A DNA stretch of 64,000 bases, taken from NCBI RefSeq assembly GCF_028554725.1, contig NC_071672.1, positions 5,114,501-5,178,500 on the forward strand, written 5' to 3'. Every line of letters begins with the position of its first letter. Position 1 is the stretch's first letter. Under the pieces are notes generated by a model that saw only the letters and a program-made list of their open reading frames with translations, had not been told where the DNA came from and did no database searches. The stretch comes from Zeugodacus cucurbitae (lineage: Eukaryota > Arthropoda > Insecta > Diptera > Tephritidae). Below, in pieces: positions 25,276 through 35,965 of this stretch. Both the position numbers and the translations under genes were made by a program.

Positions 25276-25940
25276 TGTCTTGTCTTGTCTTGTCTTGTCT
25301 TGTCTTGTCATGTCATGTCATGTCTTTTCTTGTCTTGTCTTGTCTTGTCTTGTCCTGTTCTGTCTTGTCTTGTCTTGTCTTGTTTTGTCTTGTCATGTCT
25401 TATCTTGTCTTGTCTTGTCTTGTCTTGTCTTGTCTTGTCTTGTCTTGTCCTGTCCCGACGTGTGTTGTGTTGTTTTGTCTTGTCTTGTGTTGTCTTGTGT
25501 TGTTTTGTCGTGTCATGTCTTGTCATGTCATGTCATGTGTTGTTTTGTCTTGTCTGGTCTTGTCTTGTCTTGTCTTGTCTTGTCTTGTCTTGTATTGTCT
25601 TGTCTTGTCTTGTCTTGTCATGTCATGTCTTGTCTTGTCTTGTCTTGTCTTGTCTTGTCCTGTTCTGTCTTGTCTTGTCATGTCATGTTATGTCATGTGT
25701 TGTTTTGTCTTGTCTTGTCTTGTTTTGTCTTGTCTTGTGTTGTATTGTCTTGTCTTTTCTTTTCTTGTCTTGTCTTTTCTTGTCTTGTCTTGTGTTGTCT
25801 TGTCTTGTCTTTTCTTGTCTTGTCTTGTCTTGTCTTGTCATGTCATGTCATGTCGTATGGTGTGTTGTTTTGTCTTGTCTTGTATTGTCTTGTTTTGCCT
25901 TGTCTTGTCTTGTCTTGTCTTTTCTTTTCTTGTCTTGTCT
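25276..25940 (+). repeat. D-family satellite block 2 (truncated)
   Basis: Contains TGTCA/TTTCT near 25306, CCCGACGTG near 25453 and GTATGGTGTG at 25855, as in the first part of D block 1. It then stops abruptly at about 25,931-25,960, where the second copy of the 6,390 bp duplication begins in the middle of a first-family unit. The missing remainder is found after the second copy, from 32.3 kb. Confidence 0.82.
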
Positions 25941-25960
25941 TGTCTTGTCTTGTCTTGTCT

Positions 25961-28900
25961 TGTCTTGTCTTGTCTTGTCTTGTCTTGTCTTGTCTTGTCT
26001 TGTCTTGTCTTGTGTTGTCTTGTCCTGTCTTGTCTTGTCTTGTTTTGTCTTGTCTTGTCTTCTTTTGTTTTGTCTTGTTTTGTCTTGTCATGTCTTGTCT
26101 TGTCTTGTCATATCATGGCATGTCGTATGTTGTGTTGTTTTGTCTTGTCTTCAATTGTTTTGTCTTGTCATGTCTTGTCTTGTCTTGTCTTGTCTTGTCT
26201 TGTCTTGTCTTGTCTTGTCTTGTCTTGTCTTGTCCCGTTCTGTCTTGTCCCGTTCTGTCTTGTCTTGTCATGTCATGTCATGACATGTCATGTCTTGTCT
26301 TGTCTTTTCTTTTCTTGTCTTGTCTTGTCTTGTCATGTCTTGTCTTGTCTTGTCTTGTCTTGTCTTGTCTTGTCTTGTCTTGTCTTGTCTTGTCTTGTCT
26401 TGTCTTTTCTTGTCTTGTCTTGTCTTGTCTTGTCTTGTCTTGTCTTGTCTTGTCTTGTTTTGTCTTGTCTTGTCTTTTCATGTCTTGTCTTGTCTTGGCT
26501 TGTCTTGTCTTGTCTTGTCTTGTCTTGTTTTGTCTTGTCATGTCTTGTCTTGTCTTGTCTTGTCTTGTCTTGTCTTGTCTTGTCTTGTCTTGTGTTGTCT
26601 TGTCTTGTCTTTTCTTTTCTTGTCTTGTCTTGTCATGCCATGTCATGTCGTATGTTGTGTTGTGTTGTTTTGTCTTGTCTTGTTTTGTCTTGTCGTGTCT
26701 TATCTTGTCTTGTCTTGTCTTGCCTTGTCTTGTGTTGTCTTGTCTTGTCTTGTCTTGTCTTGTCTTGTCTTGTCTTGCCTTGTCTTGTCTTGTCTTGTCT
26801 TGTCTTGTCTTGTCTTGTCTTGTCTTGTTTTGTCTTGTCTTGTCTTGTCATGTCATGTCATGTCGTATGTTGTGTTGTTTTGTCTTGTCTTGTTTTGTCT
26901 TGTCATGTCTTATCTTGTCTTGTCTTGTCTTGTCTTGTCTTGTCTTGTCTTGTCTTGTGTTGTCTTGTCCTGTCTTGTCTTGTCTTGTCTTGTTTTGTCT
27001 TGTCTTGTCTTCTTTTGTTTTGTCTTGTCATGTCTTGTCTTGTCTTGTCATGTCATGGCATGTCATGTCTTGTCTTGTCTTTTCTTTTCTTGTCTTGTCT
27101 TGTCTTGTCATGTCTTGTCTTGTCTTGTCTTTTCTTTTCTTGTCTTGTCTTGTCTTGTCATGTCTTGTCTTGTCTTGTCTTGTCTTGTCTTGTCTTCTCT
27201 TGTCTTGCCTTGTCTTGTCTTGTCTTGTCTTGTCTTGTCTTGTCTTGTCTTGTCTTGTCTTGTCTTGTCTTGTCTTGTCTTGTCTTGTCTTGTCTTGTCT
27301 TGTCTTGTCTTGTCTTGTCTTGTCTTGTCATGTCATGTCATGTCGTATGCGGTGTTGTTTTGTCTTGCCTTGTTTTGTCATGTCTTATCTTGTCTTGATT
27401 TGTCTTGTCTTGTCTTGTCTTGTCTTGTCTTGTCTTGTCTTGTCTTGCCATGTCATGTCTTGTCTTGTCTTGTCTTGTCTTGTCTTGTCTTGTCTTTTCT
27501 TGTCTTGTCATGTCTTATCTTGTCTTGTCTTGTCTTGTCTTGTCTTGTCTTTTCTTGTCTTGTCTTGTCTTGTCTTGTCATGTCATGTCATGTCTTGTCT
27601 TGTCTTGTCTTGTCTTGTCTTGTCTTGTCTTGTCTTGTCTTGTCTTGTCTTGTCTTGTCTTGTCTTGTCTTGTCTTGTCTTGTCTTGTCTTGTCATGTCA
27701 TGTCATGTCGTATGTGGTGTTGTTTTGTCTTGTCTTGTTTTGTCATGTCTTATCTTGTCTCGATTTGTCTTGTCTTGTCTTGTCTTGTCTTGTCTTGTCT
27801 TGTCTTGTCTTGTCTTGTCTTGTCTTGTCATGTCATGTGTTGTCTTGTCTTGTCTTGTCTTGTCTTGTCTTGTCTTTTCTTGTCGTGTCTTGTCTTGTCT
27901 TGTCTTGTCTTGTTTTGTCTTGTCTTGTCTTTTCATGTCTTGTCTTGTCTTGTCTTGTCTTGTCTTGTCTTGTCTTGTCTTGTTTTGTCTTGTCATGTCT
28001 TGTCTTGTCTTGTTTTGTCTTGTCTTGTCTTGTCTTGTCTTGTCTTGTCTTGTCTTGTCTTGTCTTGTCTTGTGTTGTCTTGTCCTGTCTTGTCTTGTCT
28101 TGTCTTGTTTTGTCTTGTCTTGTCTTCTTTTGTTTTGTCTTGTTTTGTCTTGTCATGTCTTGTCTTGTCTTGTCATGTCATGGCATGTCATGTCTTGTCT
28201 TGTCTTTTCTTTTCTTGTCTTGTCTTGTCTTGTCATGTCTTGTCTTGTCTTGTCTTGTCTTGTCATGTCATGTCATGTCTTTTCTTGTCTTGTCTTGTCT
28301 TGTCTTGTCCTGTTCTGTCTTGTCTTGTAATGTCATGTCATGTCATGTCATGTCTTGTCTTGTCTTTTCTTTTCTTGTCTTGTCTTGTCTTGTCATGTCT
28401 TGTCTTGTCTTGTCTTGTCTTGTCTTGTCTTGTCTTGTCTTGTCTTGCGTTGTCTTGTCCTGTCTTGTCTTGTCTTGTCTTGTCTTGTCTTGTCTTCTTT
28501 TGTTTTGTCTTGTTTTGTCTTGTCATGTCTTGTCTTGTCTTGTCATGTCATGGCATGTCGTATGTTGTGTTGTTTTGTCTTGTCTTGTTTTGCTTTGTCT
28601 TGTCATGTCTTGTCTTGTCTTGTCTTGTTTTGTCTTGTCTTGTCTTGTGTTGTCTTGTCTTGTCTTGTCTTTTCTTTTCTTGTCTTGTCTTGTCATGCCA
28701 TGTCATGTCGTATGTTGTGTTGTTTTGTCTTGTCTTGTTTTGTCTTGTCATGTCTTATCTTGTCTTGTCTTGTCTTGTCTTGTCTTGTCTTGTCTTGTCT
28801 TGTCTTGTCTTGTCTTGTCCTGTCTTGTCTTGTCTTGTCTTGTTTTGTCTTGTCTTGTCTTCTTTTGTTTTGTCTTGTTTTGTCTTGTCATGTCTTGTCT

Positions 28901-30778
28901 TGTCTTGTCTTGTCTTGTCTTGTCTTGTCTTGTCTTGTCTTGTCTTGTCTTGTCTTGTCTTGTCTTGTCTTGTCTTGTCTTGTCTTTTCTTGTCTTGTCT
29001 TGTCTTATCTTGTCTTGTCTTGTCTTGCCTTGTCTTGTGTTGTCTTGTCTTGTCTTGTCTTGTCTTGTCTTGTCTTGTCTTGCCTTGTCTTGTCTTGTCT
29101 TGTCTTGTCTTGTCTTGTCTTGTCTTGTCTTGCCTTGTCTTGTCTTGTCTTGTCTTGTCTTGTCTTGTGTTGTCTTGTCCTGTCTTGTCATGTCTTGTCT
29201 TGTCTTGTCTTGTCTTGTCTTGTCTTGTCTTGTCTTGTCTTGTCTTGTCTTGTCTTGTCTTGTCCCGTTCTGTCTTGTCTTGTCATGTCATGTCATGACA
29301 TGTCATGTCTTGTCTTGTCTTTTCTTTTCTTGTCTTGTCTTGTCTTGTCATGTCTTGTCTTGTCTTGTCTTTTCTTTTCTTGTCTTGTCTTGTCTTGTCA
29401 TGTCTTGTCTTGTCTTGTCTTGTCTTGTCTTGTCTTGTCTTGTCTTGTCTTGTCTTGTCTTGTCTTCTCTTGTCTTGTCTTTTCTTGTCTTGTCTTGTCT
29501 TATCTTGTCTTGTCTTGTCTTGCCTTGTCTTGTGTTGTCTTGTCTTGTTTTGTCTTGTCTTGTCTTGTCTTGTCTTGCCTTGTCTTGTCTTGTCTTGTCT
29601 TGTCTTGTCTTGTCTTGTCTTGTCTTGTTTTGTCTTGTCTTGTCTTGTCATGTCATGTCATGTCGTATGTTGTGTTGTTTTGTCTTGTCTTGTTTTGTCT
29701 TGTCATGTCTTATCTTGTCTTGTCTTGTCTTGTCTTGTCTTGTCTTGTCTTGTCTTGTCTTGTGTTGTCTTGTCCTGTCTTGTCTTGTCTTGTTTTGTCT
29801 TGTCTTGTCTTCTTTTGTTTTGTCTTGTTTTGTCTTGTCATGTCTTGTCTTGTCTTGTCATATCATGGCATGTCGTATGTTGTGTTGTTTTGTCTTGTCT
29901 TCAATTGTTTTGTCTTGTCATGTCTTGTCTTGTCTTGTCTTGTCTTGTCTTGTCTTGTCTTGTCTTGTCTTGTCTTGTCTTGTCTTGTCTTGTCCCGTTC
30001 TGTCTTGTCCCGTTCTGTCTTGTCTTGTCATGTCATGTCATGACATGTCATGTCTTGTCTTGTCTTTTCTTTTCTTGTCTTGTCTTGTCTTGTCATGTCT
30101 TGTCTTGTCTTGTCTTGTCTTGTCTTGTCTTGTCTTGTCTTGTCTTGTCTTGTCTTGTCTTTTCTTGTCTTGTCTTGTCTTGTCTTGTCTTGTCTTGTCT
30201 TGTCTTGTCTTGTTTTGTCTTGTCTTGTCTTTTCATGTCTTGTCTTGTCTTGGCTTGTCTTGTCTTGTCTTGTCTTGTCTTGTTTTGTCTTGTCATGTCT
30301 TATCTTGTCTTGTCTTGTCTTGTCTTGTCTTGTCTTGTCTTGTCTTGTCTTGTCTTGTCTTGTCTTGTCTTGTCTTGTCTTGTCTTGTCTTGTCTTGTCT
30401 TGTCTTGTCTTGTCTTGTCTTGTCTTGTCTTGTCTTGTCTTGTCTTGTCTTGTCTTGTCTTGTCTTGTCTTGTCTTGTCTTGTCTTGTCTTGTCTTGTCT
30501 TGTCTTGTCTTGTCTTGTCTTGTCTTGTCTTGTCTTGTCTTGTCTTGTCTTGTCTTGTCTTGTCTTGTCTTGTCTTGTCTTGTCTTGTCTTGTCTTGTCT
30601 TGTCTTGTCTTGTCTTGTCTTGTCTTGTCTTGTCTTGTCTTGTCTTGTCTTGTCTTGTCTTGTCTTGTCTTGTCTTGTCATGTCATGTCATGTCATGTCA
30701 TGTCATATGTTGTCTTGTCTTGTCTTGTCTTGTCTTGTCTTGTCTTGTCATGTCATGTCATGTCATGTCATGTCATAT

Positions 30779-30809
<31 letters not shown>

Positions 30810-32335
30810 TTGTCTTGTCTTGTCTTGTCTTGTCTTGTCTTGTCTTGTCTTGTCTTGTCTTGTCTTGTCTTGTCTTGTCTTGTCTTGTCTTGTCTTGTCT
30901 TGTCTTGTCTTGTCTTGTCTTGTCTTGTCTTGTCTTGTCTTGTCTTGTCTTGTCTTGTCTTGTCTTGTCTTGTCTTGTCTTGTCTTCTCTTGTCTTGTCT
31001 TGTCTTGTCTTGTCTTGTCTTGTCTTGTCTTGTCTTGTCTTGTCTTGTCTTGTCTTGTCTTGTCTTGTCTTGTCTTGTCTTGTCTTGTCTTGTCTTGCCT
31101 TGTCTTGTCTTGTCTTGTCTTGTCTTGTCTTGTCTTGTCTTGTCTTGTCTTGTCTTGTCTTGTCTTGTCTTGTCTTGTCTTGTCATGTCATGTCGTATGT
31201 TGTGTTGTTTTGTCTTGTCTTGTTTTGTCTTGTCATGTCTTATCTTGTCTTGTCTTGTCTTGTCTTGTCTTGTCTTGTCTTGTCTTGTCTTGTCTTGTCT
31301 TGTCTTGTCTTGTCTTGTCTTGTCTTGTCTTGTCTTGTCTTGTCTTGTCTTGTCTTGTCTTGTCTTGTCTTGTCTTGTCTTGTCTTGTCTTGTCTTGTCT
31401 TGTCTTGTCTTGTCTTGTCTTGTCTTGTCTTGTCTTGTCTTGTCTTGTCTTGTCTTGTCTTGTCTTGTCTTGTCTTGTCTTGTCTTGTCTTGTCTTGTCT
31501 TGTCATGTCATGTCTTGTCTTGTCTTGTCATGTCATGTCGTATGTTGTGTTGTTTTGTCTTGTCTTGTTTTGTCTTGTCATGTCTTATCTTGTCTTGTCT
31601 TGTCTTGTCTTGCCTTGTCTTGTCTTGTCTTCTTTTGTTTTGTCTTGTCATGTCTTGTCTTGTCTTGTCTTGTCTTGTCTTGTCTTGTCTTGTCTTGTCA
31701 TGTCATGTCATGTCTTTTCTTGTCTTGTCTTGTCTTGTCTTGTCCTGTTCTGTCTTGTCTTGTCTTGTCTTGTTTTGTCTTGTCATGTCTTATCTTGTCT
31801 TGTCTTGTCTTGTCTTGTCTTGTCTTGTCTTGTCTTGTCCTGTCCCGACGTGTGTTGTGTTGTTTTGTCTTGTCTTGTGTTGTCTTGTGTTGTTTTGTCG
31901 TGTCATGTCTTGTCATGTCATGTCATGTGTTGTTTTGTCTTGTCTGGTCTTGTCTTGTCTTGTCTTGTCTTGTCTTGTCTTGTATTGTCTTGTCTTGTCT
32001 TGTCTTGTCATGTCATGTCTTGTCTTGTCTTGTCTTGTCTTGTCTTGTCCTGTTCTGTCTTGTCTTGTCATGTCATGTTATGTCATGTGTTGTTTTGTCT
32101 TGTCTTGTCTTGTTTTGTCTTGTCTTGTGTTGTATTGTCTTGTCTTTTCTTTTCTTGTCTTGTCTTTTCTTGTCTTGTCTTGTGTTGTCTTGTCTTGTCT
32201 TTTCTTGTCTTGTCTTGTCTTGTCTTGTCATGTCATGTCATGTCGTATGGTGTGTTGTTTTGTCTTGTCTTGTATTGTCTTGTTTTGCCTTGTCTTGTCT
32301 TGTCTTGTCTTTTCTTTTCTTGTCTTGTCTTGTCT
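25961..32335 (+). repeat. 6,390 bp tandem duplication, copy 2
   Basis: Second copy of 19571-25960. Identity is visible from 25961 and continues to about 32335. There the sequence reads TGTCCTGTTCTG, where copy 1 (position 25946) already has pure TGTCT of the junction. This is the geometry expected of one unequal crossover between misaligned arrays. Because the copies look identical, an assembly error is an alternative that sequence alone cannot exclude. Confidence 0.9.
27345..31665 (+). repeat. First-family HOR unit 6 with long pure arrays
   Basis: Landmarks: A at 27345, A' at 27710, C at 28321, B at 29296, F at 29901, B at 30041. Pure arrays at 30306-30675 (74 copies) and 31246-31500 (51 copies) flank an array with TCTCT at 30986 and TGCCT at 31096. 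It is the duplicate of unit 5 and leads into the full-length D block 3. Confidence 0.83.
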
Positions 32336-32378
32336 TGTCCTGTTCTGTCTTGTCTTGTCTTGTCATGTCATGTCATGT

Positions 32379-32409
<31 letters not shown>

Positions 32410-33222
32410 TTGTCTTGTCTTGTCTTGTCTTGTCTTGTCTTGTCTTGTCTTGTCTTGTCTTGTCTTGTCTTGTCTTGTCATGTCATGTCATGTCGTATGT
32501 GGTGTTGTTTTATCTTGTCTTGTTTTGTCATGTCTTATCTTGTCTTGTCTTCTCTTGAATTGTCTTGTCTTGTCTTGTCTTGTCTTGTCTTGTCTTGTCT
32601 TGTCTTGTCATGTCATGTCTTGTCTTGTCTTGTCTTGTCTTGTCTTGTCTTTTCTTGTCTTGTCTTGTCTTGTCTTGTCTTGTCTTGTCTTGTCTTGTCT
32701 TGTCCTGTCCCGTCGTGTGTTGTGTTGTTTTGTCTTGTCTTGTGTTGTTTTGTCGTGTCATGTCTTGTCTTGTCTTGTCATGTCATGTCATGTGTTGTTT
32801 TGTCTTGTCTGGTCTTGTCTTGTCTTGTCTTGTCTTGTATTGTCTTGTCTTGTCTTGTCTTGTCATGTCATGTCTTGTCTTGTCTTGTCTTGTCTTGTCT
32901 TGTCCTGTTCTGTCTTGTCTTGTCATGTCATGTTATGTCATGTGTTGTTTTGTCTTGTCTTGTCTTGTTTTGCCTTGTCTTGTGTTGTATTGTCTTGTCT
33001 TTTCTTTTCTTGTCTTTTCTTGTGTTGTCTTGTCTTGTCTTGTATTGTCTTGTCTTGTCATGTCATGTCTTGTCTTGTCTTGTCCTGTCTTGTCTTGTCT
33101 TGTCTTGTCTTGTCTTGATTTTCTTGTCTTGTCTTGTCTTGTCTTGTCTTGTCTTTTCTTGTCTTGTCTTGTCTTGTCTTGTCTTGTCTTGTCTTGTCTT
33201 GTCCTGTCCCGTCGTGTGTTGT

Positions 33223-33253
<31 letters not shown>

Positions 33254-34592
33254 TTGTCCTGTCCCGTCGTGTGTTGTGTTGTTTTGTCTTGTCTTGTGTT
33301 GTTTTGTCGTGTCATGTCTTGTCTTGTCATGTCATGTCATGTCATGTGTTGTTTTGTCTTGTCTGGTCTTGTCTTGTCTTGTCTTGTCTTGTCTTGTATT
33401 GTCTTGTCTTGTCTTGTCATGTCATGTCTTGTCTTGTCTTGTCTTGTCTTGTCTTGTCTTGTCCTGTTCTGTCTTGTCTTGTCATGTCATGTTATGTCAT
33501 GTGTTGTTTTGTCTTGTCTTGTCTTGTTTTGTCTTGTCTTGTGTTGTATTGTCTTTTCTTTTCTTTTCTTGTCTTGTCTTTTCTTGTCTTGTCTTGTGTT
33601 GTCTTGTCTTGTCTTGTCTTGTCATGTCATGTCATGTCGTATGGTGTGTTGTTTTGTCTTGTCTTCTATTGTCTTGTTTTGCCTTGTCTTGTCTTGTCCT
33701 GTCTTTTCTTTTCTTGTCTTTTCTTGTCTTGTCCTGTTCTGTCTTGTCTTGTCTTGTCATGTCATGTCATGTGTTGTTTTGTCTTGTCTTGTCTTGTTTT
33801 GTCTTGTCTTGTCTTGTATTGTCTTGTCTTGTCTTGTCTTGTCTTGTCTTGTCATGTCTTGTCTTGTCTTGTGTTGTCTTGTCTTTTCTTGTCTTGTCTT
33901 GTCTTGTCTTGTCTTGTCTTGTCTTGTCCTGTCCCGTCGTGTGTTGTGTTGTTTTATCTTGTCTTGTGTTGTTTTGTCGTGTCATGTCTTGTCTTGTCTT
34001 GTCATGTCATGTGTTGTTTTGTCTTGTCATGTCATGTCATGTCATGTGTTGTCTTGTCTTGTCTTGTCTTGTCTTGTCTTGTCTTGTCATGTCTTGTCTT
34101 GTCTTGTCTTGTCTTGTCTTGTCTTGTCTTGTCTTGTCTTGTCTTGTCTTGTCTTGTCTTGTCTTGTCATGTCATGTCATGTCGTATGTGGTGTTGTCTT
34201 GTCTTGTCTTGTCTTGTCTTGTCTTGTCTTGTCTTGTGTTGTCTTGTCTTGTCTTTTCTTTTCTTGTCTTGTCTTGTCTTGTCTTGTCTTTTCTTTTCTT
34301 GTCTTTTCTTGTCTTTTCTTGTCTTGTCTTGTCTTGTCTTGTGTTGTGTTGTCTTGTCTTGTCTTGTCTTGTCTTGTCTTGTCTTCTCTTGTCTTGTCTT
34401 GTCTTGTCTTGTCTTGTCTTGTCTTGTCTTGTCTTGTCTTGTCTTGTCTTGTCTTGTCTTGTCTTGTTTTGCCTTGTCTTGTCTTGTCTTGTCTTGTCTT
34501 TTCTTTTCTTGTCTTGTCTTGTCATATCTTGTCTTATCTTGTCTTGTCTTGTCTTGTCTTGTCTTGTCTTGTCATGTCATGTCATGTCATGT

Positions 34593-34623
<31 letters not shown>

Positions 34624-35797
34624 TTGTCTTGTATTGTCTTGTCTTGTCTTGTCTTTTCTTTTCTTGTCTTATCTTTTCTTGTCTTGTCTTGTGTTGTGTT
34701 GTGTTGTCTTGTCTTGTCTTGTCTTGTCTTGTCTTGTCTTGTCTTGTCTTGTCTTGTCTTGTCTTGTCTTGTCTTGTCTTGTCTTGTCTTGTCTTGTCTT
34801 GTCTTGTCTTGTCTTGTCTTGTCTTGTCTTGTCTTGTCTTGTCTTGTCTTGTCTTGTCTTGTCTTGTCTTGTCATGTCATGTCTTGTCTTGTCTTGTGTT
34901 GTCTTGTCTTTTCATGTCTTGTCTTGTCTTGTCTTGTCTTGTCTTGTCTTGTCCTGTCCCGTCGTGTGTTGTGTTGTTTTGTCTTGTCTTGTGTTGTTTT
35001 GTCGTGTCATGTCTTGTCTTGTCTTGTCATGTCATGTGTTGTTTTGTCTTGTCATGTCATGTCATGTCATGTGTTGTCTTGTCTTGTCTTGTCTTGTCTT
35101 GTCTTGTCTTGTCTTGTCATGTCTTGTCTTGTCTTGTCTTGTGTTGTTTTGTCGTGTCATGTCTTGTCTTGTCTTGTCATGTCATGTGTTGTTTTGTCTT
35201 GTCATGTCATGTCATGTCATGTGTTGTCTTGTCTTGTCTTGTCTTGTCTTGTCTTGTCTTGTCATGTCTTGTCTTGTCTTGTCTTGTCTTGTCTTGTCTT
35301 GTCTTGTCTTGTCTTGTCTTGTCTTGTCTTGTCTTGTCTTGTCTTGTCTTGTCTTGTCATGTCATGTCATGTCGTATGTGGTGTTGTCTTGTCTTGTCTT
35401 GTCTTGTCTTGTCTTGTCTTGTCTTGTGTTGTCTTGTCTTGTCTTTTCTTTTCTTGTCTTGTCTTGTCTTGTCTTGTCTTTTCTTTTCTTGTCTTTTCTT
35501 GTCTTTTCTTGTCTTTTCTTGTCTTGTCTTGTCTTGTCTTGTGTTGTGTTGTCTTGTCTTGTCTTGTCTTGTCTTGTCTTGTCTTCTCTTGTCTTGTCTT
35601 GTCTTGTCTTGTCTTGTCTTGTCTTGTCTTGTCTTGTCTTGTCTTGTCTTGTCTTGTCTTGTCTTGTCTTGTTTTGCCTTGTCTTGTCTTGTCTTGTCTT
35701 GTCTTTTCTTTTCTTGTCTTGTCTTGTCATATCTTGTCTTATCTTGTCTTGTCTTGTCTTGTCTTGTCTTGTCTTGTCATGTCATGTCATGTCATGT

Positions 35798-35828
<31 letters not shown>

Positions 35829-35965
35829 TTGTCTTGTATTGTCTTGTCTTGTCTTGTCTTTTCTTTTCTTGTCTTATCTTTTCTTGTCTTGTCTTGTGTT
35901 GTGTTGTGTTGTCTTGTCTTGTCTTGTCTTGTCTTGTCTTGTCTTGTCTTGTCTTGTCTTGTTTT
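31666..35965 (+). repeat. D-family satellite block 3
   Basis: Starts as D blocks 1 and 2 (CCCGACGTG near 31843, GTATGGTGTG at 32245, TTGAATTG centred at 32556) and then extends to about 4.3 kb. CCCGTCGTG occurs near 32709, twice near 33.2 kb, and near 33.93 and 34.96 kb. CATATCTTGTCTTATC marks sub-repeats at 34523 and 35728 (1,205 bp apart). The first break of pentamer register in the window lies inside it, at 33117-33122. Much of it recurs 8,519 bp downstream in D block 4. Confidence 0.8.
33117..33126 (+). other. First register break: 1-bp deletion, GATTTTCTTG
   Basis: Elsewhere the motif reads GATTTGTCTTG; here one G is missing, so all pentamers downstream shift by one base. Upstream, 33.1 kb stays in a single register. 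The identical lesion recurs at 41696. Confidence 0.88.

Larger units (their letters stand above)
19571..25960 (+). repeat. 6,390 bp tandem duplication, copy 1
   Basis: Every landmark here recurs exactly 6,390 bp downstream: F 19761/26151, B 19891/26281, A 20955/27345, A' 21320/27710, C 21931/28321, B 22906/29296, F 23511/29901, B 23651/30041, CCCGACGTG near 25453/31843. The pure-array lengths match too (370 bp and 255 bp in both copies). I found no difference in the stretches I compared. The left limit is set by a TATCT at 19566 that is absent at 25956. The right limit lies inside the pure run that starts near 25931. Confidence 0.92.

Noticed and set aside
19571..32335. Treating the 6,390 bp duplication as certain assembly error
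   Set aside because: It cannot be decided from sequence. The junction in a pure run and the continuation of D sequence after copy 2 are what true unequal crossover gives, so it is reported as a feature with that caveat.
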